Positions 44,438 to 56,187 of a stretch of DNA of 64,000 bases are shown here, one piece after another; within the stretch, counting starts at the first letter, position 1, and each line of letters opens with the position of its first letter. The translations under genes were made by a program, and so were the position numbers. This DNA is from Macrosoma leucophasiata (taxonomy: Eukaryota; Arthropoda; Insecta; Lepidoptera; Hedylidae). The stretch is from NCBI GenBank assembly GCA_036365455.1, contig JAWQUS010000001.1:21369001-21433000 (forward strand). Direction: 5' to 3'. The notes below the pieces were generated by a model that saw only the letters and a program-made list of their open reading frames with translations, was not told the origin of the DNA and searched no databases.

Positions 44438-44779
44438 TTATAGAATGGTATTTTCTTTGCTCTCGACCTTCACCACTGACCAATAATTCATAGTTTGGGA
44501 CAAATTTGGACAAACAAATAGTTCTCCAGTAAAGATGGCAAGGTCCTTAAATGGACTGTTCATAGACGAATACTCGCGCTCGGGGTCAGATAGACTCGCC
44601 CGGGAAAGGTTATCGAGAGAAAGCGTCATTTGTACGAGTTCCGCTTGACCACAAGGGACGATGCCGTTTTCGTTCACGTACATAAGGTTTTTGACAGCCC
44701 AAAGCAGGAGATTCGTCTTAGTTGAAACTTGCCAGTAATCTGTCCATCTTCCCAATCCAGCGTTTGTATTGATGCTTAT
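44438..44779 (-). other. Unassigned open frame of about 110 codons
   Basis: The minus strand is open from about 44779 to a stop at 44438 without an ATG near its 5' end. It reads GRWTDYWQVSTKTNLLLWAV and later NSPFKDLAIFTGELFVC and MNYWSVVKVESKENTIL. Composition is protein-like and it lies outside recognised repeats, so an exon or decayed gene is possible. I recognise no domain, and chance cannot be excluded. Confidence 0.22.
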
Positions 44780-45049
44780 CTTTTATTATCTTTAATGAAC
44801 GACGTAATAAGAAACGCGGATGGAGTTCATTCCAAAAAAATATCTATAAAACGTATAAAGGCAGGGAAATTATACAATTCAGAAAGCATTGATATGAATA
44901 TTACATACATATGTAGGAATGCCGATGAGTTGTCTGTGCACCTATGTAAATACACTGGTAGACTGCCGGTGAACAAATAATGCTTATATGCCATTGCTAA
45001 CGTCCTCAACCTCGTGGAGGACAAAATATCGTTCAGAGGTGCATACTAA

Positions 45050-45195
45050 CCCCCTTATTCATAAACGTACATTAGATACGTTTTAGCTATAGAATGCTTT
45101 GTCTTTGTCAGTTGCATTGTCAAAAGTGCAGGATAGAAAAAAACAAAGGAGAGATTAGCAACACTTTAACTAAAATACATTTATGAATAAGGGGG
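45050..45195. mobile_element. M1 MITE, copy 2
   Basis: 146 bp, the same length as copy 1 but in opposite orientation. Termini CCCCCTTATTCATAAACG and CATTTATGAATAAGGGGG. Flanks are TAA and TCA, a decayed 3-bp duplication. Confidence 0.88.
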
Positions 45196-45199
45196 TCAA

Positions 45200-46309
45200 T
45201 ATATAACACAAAATAGAACAGAAACAGAAAAAATATCGTAGCTACCACCTACGTAATTTTTCTGAAAAATTTTAATTAATTCCTGATTTTTTTTTAAATA
45301 ATAACTTTTCTGTACCTTTTAGAACAATTTATCGGGGATCAATGAATTTGAATATTTTGAAGTGACAATTATTCAATGAATAAAATTAGATAAATTTATA
45401 AAAACTCTCTTGGATAATATCTTGTTGACCTGACAATAAGAGAAACGCACATTAGTCAGATGGAAGATAGCCCACCTTCCGAGGTCACGACAAACAATTC
45501 TCACATACTACAAAGACGAGAACATCTTAACATATATGCAATTATGAAGAAAAATATAAACATTATCGATATTAAAGAAGGCATCTCAGCAATGTCAACG
45601 TAAACGAGCGCCGTGGGAGCTGAACGCGAACGCGACATGCCACCCATTGTACTGACGTTCATCTCGTACTTTTCCGCAACACTTGTGCCCGACCTTTATT
45701 TGGAGCGGCCTTGCTACTGACGCTTTCTTTTGCACTCAATACTCGGAATCGAAAGCAAACTGTGCTGAGATAAGTGAAGTACCGTTCGATGTTATTGGAA
45801 ACAAACATCCGTATATGAATGCAACTGGAACCGATAAAGGCAGATATTGCCAGCTTATGAACGACTATTTAGAATAAAAAAGGCATTTTGCAAGAGAAGA
45901 GTATAATTTTAAATGGCAATTCTTGAGGACGGCAGTATTTTATCTAAAGGTCCGTCTTCGGCAAGTTCAAGAACATAGACGCAAACAAAGATCGTTCTGA
46001 TACGACGTTGCAATACGCAGTCATTTGGAGAGGGCACACAGGCTTTCTATGTCATTTGTGTTCCACAGTTTCTTAATTAGCGCCGACTTAGTTAATGGCG
46101 CGGCGACAATGTCGCCTTCATTCCGGGTCGGCTCTCTCGGCAGATCGGCTATCGGCAGCAAGGATCTTAATAGGCGGTGACAATGGGGCGATCTATTAGT
46201 CGCGCAAAGCATTTTCCGATATTGTATACGTTTCTCATTTTTAACTGAGCTGGGAAAAGGAAAGTGGTTTTATGTTAGTCTCTACATATACCTTTAAAGG
46301 TTTTATTCG
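45200..46309. other. Repeat-poor unique DNA
   Basis: A 64-codon frame at 45683-45877 (MCPTFIWSGLATDAFF...) shows no family. No other signal. Confidence 0.45.
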
Positions 46310-46452
46310 TGTTATTTTTTTTATTGCCATGTAATTGCTGTGTGAGCAATAAGGCCGCCTGCTGTGCCTACATTATATATTGTTGTTAATGTTCCTTTAT
46401 GTATGATGTCCTTTTTGTGGTGAACAATAAAGAATATATTATTATTAATAAT
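46310..46452 (+). mobile_element. CR1/Jockey-type LINE J, 3' tail
   Basis: GCAATAAGGCCGCCTGCTGT and GGTGAACAATAAAGAATATA followed by TTATTATTAAT. The same terminal string, inverted, ends the LINE at 55876. Only the 3' UTR is present. Confidence 0.8.
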
Positions 46453-46454
46453 TA

Positions 46455-47745
46455 ATTATAAGACCTTATAATGACAATGTGACAAGCAAATAAATAAAGA
46501 AAAACGCCGCTTGAGATGTCTCCGCGTAATCAACTTACTATAGGTTTTGAATAGAAAATACAAATCTTAAATCTGAATAAGCTCCATTATCTGTAATATC
46601 TTAACTAAATATTTATTTGATTTTATTGTAATCACAACTGAAGCATCTGCTTAAAGTCTTAAAGCTTAATAATCCTTTATCATTTGATTCAGTGCCTGTA
46701 ATAGACCAGGAAGCGTCAGTTCCATCTCGTTTGTAATGTGGCTTGAAGTGCGCCGCGAGAAATAATATTTTAAGGACCACCGATTGAGAGATAGTATTTT
46801 AAACGTTTCTGATATTCTTGTCTCTATGCCGTATCAGTATTAACTGTTCTCCAGATAATAAATGATCTGCTATTTGTAACCTTGACGTGCTTTATCTATT
46901 TGGCAAATGGCTCTCGAATGGTTGATGATCTACAAGTTTGCATATTGACAAATTGACTAGCGACTGGATACTGGAACGTCACTCCATTTTCATTTAGCTT
47001 TGAATGTAATAGTCTCTCTGTTGTTTTGGAATATTTTACCATAGAAATATGTTAAGTGGGCATTTAGGATTGCGTGATGTTAGGCAAATTTTTGGTGCTT
47101 TTTGCTTAAACTGAAGATGTTAGAAGTATAGCAGAGTTACAAAACCTCGTAATTTTAAGATTTAGTTTTATACATTTAACATAGTTAACTCTGAATATAG
47201 ATGGTATTTATCTATCTAACTGGAACACTGGAACCATTTAACGGAATCGAAACATTTATGTGATTATATTTAAAGCCTTTAACAGCTAATGTAATGCCGA
47301 ACTGGTCGAAACGTTTCGCAAACAAAAACAAAGTGACTGTATCTGTTCTGTTTTGTCATTAGTTGAAATTAATGCAAATTACTTGTAGCAGTGGAGTTCA
47401 GATGGCGCTGTGAATGTCGGCGAATATCAAGTGTCGATGCGTGGGTGCTTTATTAATTATAGTTGGCTTCGCTTCCGCGCCTGCGCCGGCGCAGGGCTGA
47501 CATTTTACATCAATAACAACAAACATCTTTTGTTCTTTCTGTTGTTACACCATTTGTACCTAATGTAGTTTAGCTTAATGGAACATGTAATGTGTAAAAT
47601 ATAAAAATGAATAGACTTTAGAATTTTAAAAGACTTGTAAGTAACTGAATAATAATAAACTGAACAAAAATTTACACCTAGAAAAGGGAAGGTTTCAATA
47701 TAGATACACATTTAATAAAAATATTACCGATAGGGTACATTGTAC
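46455..47745. other. Unique DNA, no gene recognised
   Basis: A short CG-rich patch (CCGCGCCTGCGCCGGCGCAG) lies at about 47474. Confidence 0.45.
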
Positions 47746-47747
47746 AC

Positions 47748-47900
47748 GTGGGCAGGCCCTCTACAAAATCGACCGACTACCTGATGAAGATCGCGGGTAA
47801 TCGGTGGACGAGGCCGCCCGTTGACCGTTAGTTGTGGCAATATTTGGGGTAGGCTCTTGTCTAGTAGTGGACGTCATTCGGCTGAAATGATTATATCAAG
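47748..47900 (+). mobile_element. RTE-type LINE R, degenerate 3' end
   Basis: GGCAGGCCCTCTACAAAATC, GACCGACTACCTGATGAAGA and TAGTGGACGTCATTCGGCTG match the 53.1-kb copy (peptide R-x-TDDLVKVAG and QQWTYFG in that copy) with stops. Confidence 0.85.
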
Positions 47901-49761
47901 CAGACAAATGGCAGTGGTTTTCGAGGTAGGTTAGGTTTAATGTTGTTAAGTATGAGAATTACCGCGGGGCACAGTTATTTGTGTAACTCAACCCTGCACT
48001 TGCCTATGCATATCATAGATCATTATTGTATCCATTTTGTAACCCACGATTTGTTACGATGACTCAATGCAAAGAGCAATAATTGCCGCATTGTATAGAC
48101 GTGACAGACTTTTGAAATGTTCAAGTGGGGTATTGGAGAAAACTTTAAACGTATTCTTGATTCTAGGAAGGTTTTAAATTTGTCCTTCAGATTTCATGTG
48201 GCTTTGCGTCCAAGATGAAGTAAGTAAGGGAAAAAATATAAAACTAGATAATTGTGTGTGACATGCTAACTGGTAGAGACGACCATACATACATTTGAGC
48301 TCATAGCTTCATGATGCTATCTAAAATTTTTGATTTTATCGATATAAAATAGTCAAATAGTCAATAGTTAGCTTGAATCTTAAAACAGATTTAACACTAT
48401 CTGTCCTGTGGGCAAATTTGGAGAAGAATTACCGAACTAAATTATTTATTGTATTTACCTCTAAAAAGTTGAGTGCACTGCAAAATTGCAGCTAGTAGGT
48501 ATCGCTACTTATAAAAGTCTCTTATTTTTTAAGTGTATCAATGAGCGTGATAAATCACATACTACCATTTAGACTGCTTTTCATCTGCTTCTTCACTCAA
48601 ATACAACAAAATACTTCCTTGTATTATCTGAGTACAAAAGATTAATCACCTCACGTTTTATTCTCACCACATCCGAGTGTCGTGTCTGCGGCGCTTGATC
48701 TATGTTGTGATGAGTAACGAAACAGTAGTGAGCGAATAATATCCCATTGTGTGTTATCGACGGGTGATCGTTTCCGCGGTAGCGCGGGCGCTGGACGCAT
48801 TGTTTCATACTGTTTGTATGGTAAGATGAGTTTTAATTAATATGCAAATTACTGCACCGATGCAGGTTCGTTTGTGTTAGGAAGTTTGTATGCAGTAATT
48901 GAAATCGAACTGTACTTGTGTTGCCTGATGAAAATGTAACGGCAGCGCCTTTTCTGGATAATTTTGCGAAACCGGAGAGCTTCTTCTGTGTTTACTACTG
49001 TTTTATATGGACGTCTTATTACTTCTTTTCGAATGTAATAGCTTGGAATTATTTTTAAAAACACCATGCCTGTCTGATTTTAATCACCGATTCTAACATA
49101 GAATAATAATTATAAAATAAAACAACCTAATACACTCCTTCTCTAGTAGTAGGTAGTACCTACCTATACCCAAGAATCATCTGGATTAGATTAGATCCTA
49201 TTGATATTATTTATGCAAATTTGAAACTCGAAGAGTGTGTATTTTTTCATTTTTTTTTAATTTATTGAAATAATTAGTTACGCAATTAAAGAAATTAATC
49301 ACTTAATAATCGTATTTTTGTGTTTATGGCTCTTACCATTGCACGACGTAGTTATGTTGAAAGAAATGAACTTGTTTTCGAAATACTGTGTGTAGGCGTC
49401 TCGTACAAATTGTGGAATCGAATCTTTCATAAAGGTACCTACTTATCAAGGTTTCGATCAAATTATTTTTGAAACACTGTGAACTTCAAAAAAAATCACA
49501 AAAAATGTGGCTTTAACGGCAACGGCTTAGAAGAATATATTCATCAGAAATAACCTAAACCTAAAAGTGATATCACAAATTTGAAATCAGAAATAAATTG
49601 ATCAATAATGACACGTACTATTTCAAGAAAAATATGCTATGATTCTCCATCAGTTAGTTCTTTTTCGTTTTTCTTGTTTTTTACCAGGCACCACGTGAAC
49701 GATGCCATGAATCGACATAATTGTTATAAGTTAAAAATTTATTATCGCCAATAATTTTTTT
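47901..49761. other. Unique AT-rich DNA
   Basis: No gene, RNA or repeat was recognised. Confidence 0.45.
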
Positions 49762-50050
49762 ACTGGTGGTAGAGCTCCAGTGACGGAACTCGCGGGCGTA
49801 GGCACCACCGCATTACTTTATATACTTGCCGCTAAATGGTAGTGTTCAGCACTATCGTGTTCCGGTCAGGTGGTAATGTACGGCCCTATAATTTCCGTCA
49901 CAGAGGCATAACTCCTTCAGCCTCAGGAGTGGTAACGCATCTGCATTTTGACCTTGGTCTTTGTGTGGGTGTCTATAGGCTGCAGTCATCACTTAACATC
50001 AATGTGAACTGCATGCTTGTTTGCCACGTCCATTATAAAAAAAAAAAAAA
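49762..50050 (+). mobile_element. S-A SINE-like element, full length
   Basis: ACTGGTGGTAGAGCTCCAGTG to a 13-base A run, with few changes (CAGCCTCAGGAG, GACGGAACTCG). No long flanking duplication. Confidence 0.92.
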
Positions 50051-51043
50051 TACGCGACAGACATTTTATTGCAATCTATTTACCAGGACCACATAAATAC
50101 TGCGCAGTTTTCATTCCGATCACCATACAATCGGTGCCTTTATCACATTAAATATATTACAATTTTAACAATCAACCCACGCGTCTGCTGTGGTCTGTAG
50201 CACTGTTTAGATCGTAGATTCATGTCATCAACATCGCGTTACCATTAGCTGTTGCCAATAAGGGGTTCTGTTACCATTAGCTGTTGCCAATAAGGGGTTC
50301 TGTTATACATGGACTCTGTCGCCGGTGGTAAATATTACTATGATAATTACCTTTTATTAGTACTAATGGGTTATCTTGACTCGGCGAACTGAACGCTTAG
50401 GCTGCATTTCACCAATGTTTTAATTGAGTTTAAAGTTTAGTTTTTTTCGATATTTCCATACGTTAAATTAAATTTTTCCATATTGATACATATATCAATA
50501 ACAGCGTATCGTCGATAAATATCAATATGTTTTGTGATCGATATTTATCGGTTTTTCGATATATCGTTGCACCCCCAGTGGCACCACAGATTACATCTGT
50601 CAATTGAATTTAACAGACAACGCGCTGAGCTATAAATGTATATATACACATACTTATAAATGATGGACAAATTTTGATGTTAGTCCATATCTAGGTCAAC
50701 ATAAGACAATACATAAGTAATTTCAGTGAAGACAACCGAATTACCTAACGCTTCTGCCGCGGCGATTGACACGCTCAGTGTGAAGTAGCCGATTTCGTAA
50801 TATAAAAGGACACGAATACTTTTTCCAACATTAATATCTCCCGATCTAATTTGCATACCTACTGTAATTGGTTGTAAAGAAATAATTTACAACTGGTAAT
50901 ATTTTTTTCCTTGTCAGTCTTAACATTTTCGAAACCGAGCGGCTATTGAAGTTTTATTATTTATGTATGTTATCATTATAAATCATTTGTATTTGCAAGC
51001 GTTTGATTGCAAGATCGTTTGCTGCATTAACAATCACAGAGAA
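50051..51043. other. Unique DNA with a 32-bp tandem duplication
   Basis: Apart from the duplication at 50238-50301 and an AT-rich palindromic stretch with ATATCGATA-type strings near 50440-50570, nothing was recognised. Confidence 0.45.
50238..50301 (+). repeat. Perfect 32-bp tandem duplication
   Basis: The unit GTTACCATTAGCTGTTGCCA... occurs twice, 50238-50269 and 50270-50301, without a difference. Confidence 0.95.
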
Positions 51044-51108
51044 ATAACAACTTAGGTCACAGGGGTGGCATGGCAACGCATCTGCACTTCGACCTCTGGT
51101 TTTTGTCT
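51044..51108 (+). mobile_element. S-B scrap
   Basis: ATAACAACTTAGGTCACAGG, GCAACGCATCTGCACTTCGA, CCTCTGGTTTTTGT. Confidence 0.75.
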
Positions 51109-51164
51109 GTTTCAAACTGCCCATAAGGTCTCCGACTAGGTTAAACGACTGCTATCTATCGATA

Positions 51165-51325
51165 GTAACCGGGACGCGGGCTTAACGTGCCCTTCGAAGC
51201 ACGGAAACTCGCATTTTAATTTGCTTTTACCGGTCACCGATCACACACCCTACCGCGCCCGTATCGCTTAACCGAGTAGATCGCTTCCGATCTACACCAG
51301 CCACGAGAACATGCGCGCTTCACTC
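51165..51325 (-). mobile_element. LINE K 3' end, truncated
   Basis: The reverse of the 27.1-kb copy: GGCTTAACGTGCCCTTCGAA, CCGTATCGCTTAACCGAGTA, GATCTACACCAGCCACG. It lacks the GCAGCGTGGTGG end. Confidence 0.75.
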
Positions 51326-51336
51326 TATTGATTAAC

Positions 51337-51471
51337 GGCCAAATACTCAAACGTCACTTAAATCTAAGTAGGACTTAAAAGCCTTCTGTCTTTAAAAAAA
51401 CGCCTTGAAACAATATAGATAGCGCACATTTGAGGCTTGCTTAAAATTGAATGGCGTTTGAGTATTCGGCC
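51337..51471. mobile_element. M3 MITE
   Basis: Left end GGCCAAATACTCAAACGTC and right end GGCGTTTGAGTATTCGGCC are inverted repeats, about 135 bp overall. CTAAGTAGGACTTAAAAG inside recurs at 42224-42310 (GGCCAAATACAG, CTAAGTGGGACTTAAAAG), where only the left half is kept. The target duplication is not clear. Confidence 0.75.
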
Positions 51472-51474
51472 ATA

Positions 51475-52645
51475 AGTGTGTGTAACTTAAGTGAAATGTA
51501 GCCAATGCAGGTATAACAAAGATAACTGTTGGTATGTAGTTCAAAATCACTCCGGTGGTCGTCGCAATAGTTTTCTTAGAAATTCTAATAGTGAAACAAA
51601 AGTTACGCCACTGTTTGAGATAAGGTGTACTACATATATTTGAATCGTGCTACTTATGTTGTGTGTGAAGTAATGAACCAAAAGCGGAGATTGTTTTATT
51701 TTTCCTGCCTTTTTTGATTAAATATTATGATACCTGTTGTGGTTTAAAAAAGTAATATTAATGCTTCAAAACAGATATTGGAAGTTGTCAATTACCCAAA
51801 ATAGAGCACCAAAAGCGTTGAATTTGAGGGGCCAGACTTCTAGTAGTTTATGCAATAAGAGGTGATAATCATGCACATATTTCAAGTTTAACCATCTTAA
51901 CCAAAGGTTTAACAGTTTCGTTTTCCGGTGAAATTATGACTGCCGGCGCATCTGCATTGAAAATCAAACTTTTAATGCCGATGTCAGGCTGTAGAATTCG
52001 TTCACTTATCATCAATATCAAGATGTTTTTTTTTATGAAAAATATTCATATCATTACATCACAGTTCATTACATAAAAAATATTTATAGTCTGAATTATT
52101 CTAACGGTTCTTTCAAACATTAGCCCGCTTGCGCTCAGAACTTACGAACTTACGCCGTGTTGCGTACGCGCACCTGATGTTTAAGATAGGGCCGCAGTGT
52201 TAAACAGCACGGCTCAATATGATTTATTGTGCGCTTGCCCCCATCCATTAATGTTGCGTAGGCATGTGCAACTCATGGACGAATCGTTCAAAAGAACTGC
52301 TCAAGAGAGCTCAGTTTAATAGTACAATTAGGGGGATCATGCCACCAAATTCCTCTGTGTTGATTTGGGAATCTTGATGCCTCACTCGGAAAAGAGAAAT
52401 GACATAGCAAGGATATGATTTAGTAAAGTAAATTTAGGGAGGTACAGAAACGTACGGAAGTACCTACATAGGCGTTTTTTTGTGTTTCTTGATATTCGAC
52501 GTTCGACCCCTTTATACTGAATGATAGAAATATGAATTGAAGATAGTGGATCATTCGCAAATTAGTTTGAGTGCTCTTTGATATTGGAAAAAAATATCCT
52601 CGGTTCTAATGCGTGTAAACGCATCAGAGAGACAGACATGCAGAC
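51475..52645. other. No gene recognised
   Basis: Unique DNA. Confidence 0.45.
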
Positions 52646-52678
52646 AAACTGACTGACTGACAGTCAGTCAGTCAGTTT
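52646..52678. repeat. Perfect 33-bp palindrome
   Basis: AAACTGACTGACTGAC, a central A, then the exact complement. It is built on a CAGT/ACTG microsatellite. Confidence 0.95.
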
Positions 52679-52698
52679 TATCAAAGCCGGTGTTGTGT

Positions 52699-52737
52699 AC
52701 ACCCTCGAGCTCCGGCACTACAAATCCACCACCAGTT
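52699..52737 (-). mobile_element. S-B 5' scrap
   Basis: CCTCGAGCTCCGGCAC and CCACCACCAGT are the first 40 bases of S-B on the minus strand. Confidence 0.65.
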
Positions 52738-52739
52738 TG

Positions 52740-53110
52740 TAAATCTCGATATTACATTGTCCTTTGGAGCGATAAAAAAGAACGAGTTCATTTTACGAAG
52801 TGAACGAGTTAATGAGTGATTGTGTCCAAACCTACTTGGTGTTGCGTAAAACGGAACGCGCCGGGAATCCGTTGGGCAATCGCCTCTTCGAGGTCCGGAT
52901 TCTCGGAGTATGATCTTATTGTAATAAATAAAGACATTTGTCTCACCGTGTCGATTAGAGATTGATTTTTGTTTTGAGTGCTTTAATACTTTGGGACGCG
53001 TTTTGGAGAGATTAGAATGTATTTTGATCTCATAAAACTCGTGAGGTTATTTTATTGTCTGTATGAACGCCATAATCTTTGGAAGAACGTACCACTTAAA
53101 GATATTTTTA
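52740..53110. other. No gene recognised
   Basis: Unique DNA upstream of the S-B/RTE composite. Confidence 0.45.
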
Positions 53111-53646
53111 CTAGTGGTAGAGTTCCAGTGGTCGCTCACTATGGGCATCATAAGAAGGCTCAAGGTCACTCAGAGAGCAATGGAGAGAGCTATGCTTGGA
53201 GTTTCTCTGCGAGACCGAATCAGAAATGAAGAGATCCGCATGAGAACCAAAGTTACCAACATAGCTCACCGAATAGCGAGACTCAAGTGGCAGTGGGCAG
53301 GGCACATAGCTCGACGAACTGACGGCCGTTGGGGCAGAGCAGTTCTCGAGTGGCGACCGCGTACCGGAAAGCGAAGCGTAGGCAGGCCTCCCACAAGATG
53401 GACCGACGACCTGGTGAAGGTCGCGGGCAATTGCTGGATGAGGGCGGCCCAGGACCGTTCGTTGTGGCATTCTTTGGGGGAGGCCTTTGTTCAGCAGTGG
53501 ACGTATTTTGGCTGAAATGATGATGATGATGATGAGAGTTCCAGTGAAGGAACTCGAGGGCATTACCTCATCCATCTGCCGCCAAATAGTAATGTTCATG
53601 TATCGTGTTCCGGTTAGATAGTAACGTGTGACCCCGTAAGGAGCCG
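53111..53646 (+). mobile_element. S-B SINE-like element split by an RTE insertion
   Basis: The parts are 53111-53130 (CTAGTGGTAGAGTTCCAGTG) and 53547-53646 (AAGGAACTCGAGGGC, TCTGCCGCCAAATAG, TTCCGGTTAGATAGTAACG). AGAGTTCCAGTG is duplicated at 53119-53130 and 53535-53546. Confidence 0.93.
53131..53534 (+). mobile_element. RTE-type LINE R, 404-bp 3' copy with intact reading frame
   Basis: About 128 codons read without a stop to the natural end of the polyprotein: GIIRRLKVTQRAMERAMLGV, then RDRIRNEEIRMRTKV, LKWQWAGHIARR, GKRSVGRPPTRWTDDLVKVA, QDRSLWHSLGEAFVQQWTYFG and a stop, followed by a (TGA)n tail. In RTE elements this is the region after the reverse transcriptase domain. RT and endonuclease are missing, so the copy is dead on arrival. 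The frame appears to extend 5' into flanking DNA only by chance. The 12-bp target duplication, (TGA)n tail and intact frame indicate a recent insertion. Confidence 0.95.
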
Positions 53647-53842
53647 TTCATAAGATACGTCACGTTAAAATTAGCCGACAAACTATCTGTGACCCCGCCG
53701 AATTTGACATATTTTTAATTAATTTTTATTCATCTTCTAAAGCAATATTAAATAAAAATATTTTAATGAACTGCGAACGTCCCGTTGCCGTGGACCCTTA
53801 AATCACATTTTGTCACTATCAGCGAGACCCTTTTATCTTTAT

Positions 53843-54062
53843 TTTAATGTAAGGAAGGTGGCAAATAAGTATGCATATTGATGTTAAGTGATGACTGCAG
53901 CCTATAGACATCTACATAAATAAATAATGTTATTGTGGAGAGAATAAATACGTTTTTTATTTTTTTATTTGTTTTATTTATAAAAACCACAGGTCATAAT
54001 GCAGATGCGTTGCCACCCCTGACACCTAAGGTGCCATGTCTCTGTGATAGTTATAACGGGCC
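53843..54062 (-). mobile_element. S-B SINE-like element with a small AT-rich insertion
   Basis: GGTGGCAAATAAGTATG, GATGACTGCAGCCTATAGAC, ATCTACATAAA, then about 60 AT-rich bases (about 53930-53985), then TAAAAACCACAGGTCATAAT and GTGATAGTTATAACGGGCCC. A further plus-strand S-B scrap (ATTATCAAAGAGACGTCATAAC) lies at about 54104-54140. Confidence 0.8.
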
Positions 54063-54204
54063 CAAAATTTGTATGTGAACGTATTTTATGACCGGCCCTT
54101 AATAATTATCAAAGAGACGTCATAACTTAGGTCTCAGAGGTTCGGCTCCGGCTTCACATTATGCTGAACTGGAATCTATTTGGTGCAGCCGTGAAACCAT
54201 GTTT

Positions 54205-54495
54205 TACTGGTGGTAGAGCTCCAGTGACGGAGCTCGCGGGCGTAGGCACCACCGCATTACCTGATTTACTTGCCGCTAAATGGTAGTGTTCAGCACTATC
54301 GTGTTCCGGTCAGGTGGTAATGTACGGCCCTGTAATTTCCGGCACAGAGGCATAACACCTTAGGCCTCTGGAGTGGTAACGTATTTGCATTTTGACCTTG
54401 GTCTTTGTGTGGGTGTCTATAGGCTGCAGTCATCACTTAACATCAATGTGAACTGCATGCTTGTTTGCCACATCAATTACATAAAAAAAAAAAAA
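54205..54495 (+). mobile_element. S-A SINE-like element, full length
   Basis: ACTGGTGGTAGAGCTCCAGTG to a 13-base A run, close to consensus. The flanks 54176-54204 and 54500-54528 (CCGTGAAACCATGTTT against CCGTGAGACCATGTTT) look like a 29-bp target duplication with five differences. Confidence 0.93.
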
Positions 54496-54602
54496 TGTTC
54501 TTTATTGTGCTGCCGTGAGACCATGTTTCTTATTAGTTCCTACAGAGGTACCTTTTTGATATAACGCTTTCTAGTATTTTCCCTGGCATTGTTTTTTATT
54601 TT

Positions 54603-54768
54603 TTATGTTATGGAAGTGGCAAACAAGCATGCTGTTCACATTGATGTTAAGTGATGACTGCAGCCTATAGACACCCTCACAAAGACCGAGGTCAAAATGC
54701 AGATGCGTTACCACTGCTGAGGCCTAAGGTGTTATGCCTCTGTGCCGGAAATTACAGGGCCGTACATA
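54603..54768 (-). mobile_element. S-A SINE-like element, 5'-truncated, 44-bp target duplication
   Basis: ATGTTATGGAAGTGGCAAAC to GGGCCGTACATA, 166 bp. It is bounded by 54559-54602 and 54769-54812, which agree over 44 bases with two differences (ACGCTTTCTAGTATTTTCCC, then ATTGTTTTTTATT). Confidence 0.93.
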
Positions 54769-54814
54769 ATATTACGCTTTCTAGTATTTTCCCTGCCATT
54801 GTTTTTTATTTTGT

Positions 54815-55202
54815 GGCTTTTTTTTTCAAATTACTGATTCAGTCTTTGTATTGATTTTTTTTATTTTAGTGTAATATCTTACTGGATGTTTCACCGGCTG
54901 CATAAAGTAAATGTTTTTCTTTCTTTCAATTCTGTACGTTCCCAGATCTACCTAAAAATAAATCCATTCAACTAAGAATAGTAATTGGATCATCAACTCT
55001 GTAGCCATTACAAGTCGTATTTTTTATTATACAGGGAGTAGTTTTTGAGATTGCATCTAATAACAACGCATAGTATGAACTCTGACAATAAAAGGAGTAA
55101 TTTTGTACAAAAGTAATTAACGCGTCCGTCCGCTTAGACTGGGGTTGATTAGGGTTGCCAAGTTCGTCATTTGTATAGCATTTAGCAGATTTGTGGTTTT
55201 TT
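54815..55202. other. No gene recognised
   Basis: AT-rich. Confidence 0.45.
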
Positions 55203-55356
55203 TTTATGTAACGTAGGTGGCAAACAATGATGCAGTTCACATGGATGTCAAGTAATGATTTCAGCCTATAGACGTCTACATAAAAACCAAATTTAAGATG
55301 CTAACCTGAGGCCTGAGTTGTTATATCTCTCTGATAGTTATTACGGAGCCGTACGT
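55203..55356 (-). mobile_element. S-B SINE-like element, 3' half
   Basis: ATGTAACGTAGGTGGCAAAC, CAGCCTATAGACGTCTACAT, TCTGATAGTTATTACGGAGC. Confidence 0.8.
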
Positions 55357-55359
55357 TTT

Positions 55360-55770
55360 AATTATTATTGTATAAAAAATGTTTTCGTATGTATAGTAGG
55401 GTGTCCGGACAAAGTATCCGTACCCAACTCCGGTGTACTTGAAGTTTTTATTCGACGTTCGTTATTTAGGTGGTGCCAGCCCTAGGTCGATTCATTTGGA
55501 CTCATACAATCAACTCAAAGTGCAATAATGCAAGAATTTTAAACGGTTGCAATAGAGTTTATGTTGGAATGTTTCATGTAGGTACTTTGATTTGTCGTTG
55601 ATTGTACAAGGGTTGACTGCATTTTGTGACTGTACGTTACACAATGCGCTCATTTAACTTTCTAATTAAAAAAGTGATTGCCGAAAACCCCTCTGACACA
55701 GTACAAGCCTCTGATGACCGACTATTGTCATTTTGTTTGTACTAATTCATTAATATAGCCTTGACTATAA
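55360..55770. other. No gene recognised
   Basis: Unique. The GTCCGGACAAAGTATCCGTA stretch near 55400 is reminiscent of a repeat end but has no partner here. Confidence 0.4.
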
Positions 55771-55771
55771 C

Positions 55772-55837
55772 CAGTGGTAGAGCTCCGGTGGTGGACCTGG
55801 AGGTTGTAGTTATCCATCTGTTGCTAAGTGGTGATCA
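55772..55837 (+). mobile_element. S-B 5' scrap
   Basis: CAGTGGTAGAGCTCCGGTGG, TTATCCATCTGTTGCTAAGT. It lies directly before LINE J. Confidence 0.6.
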
Positions 55838-56187
55838 ACACAACTGCATAAATTGGAATGTCATCAACGTATTTAATAATAATAATATATATTCTTTATT
55901 GTACACCAGTAAACAGGAAATACATAACAAAAAACAGAAATAACAGAAAAAGGTACAGTGGGCGGCCTTATCGCTGAGGCAGCGATTTCTTCCAGGCAAC
56001 CTGGTAAAGGATAATAAATTAAGAAGCAGGTAGGGTGTACTAAATTAAAGTTAAAGCTATGTAGCAATATACTAGTAAAACTAAAAATAACATTAAAAAA
56101 AAATAACATTTACAATAAAACGAGACAATCAATACAGGTATACTGAAGAGGCACTAAGCGGATGAATATGGCAAAAAGGTAATAGGA

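Noticed and set aside
53111..53599. 162-codon open frame on the minus strand
   Set aside because: It is the antisense of the RTE coding remnant, which has the recognisable C-terminal motifs on the plus strand.
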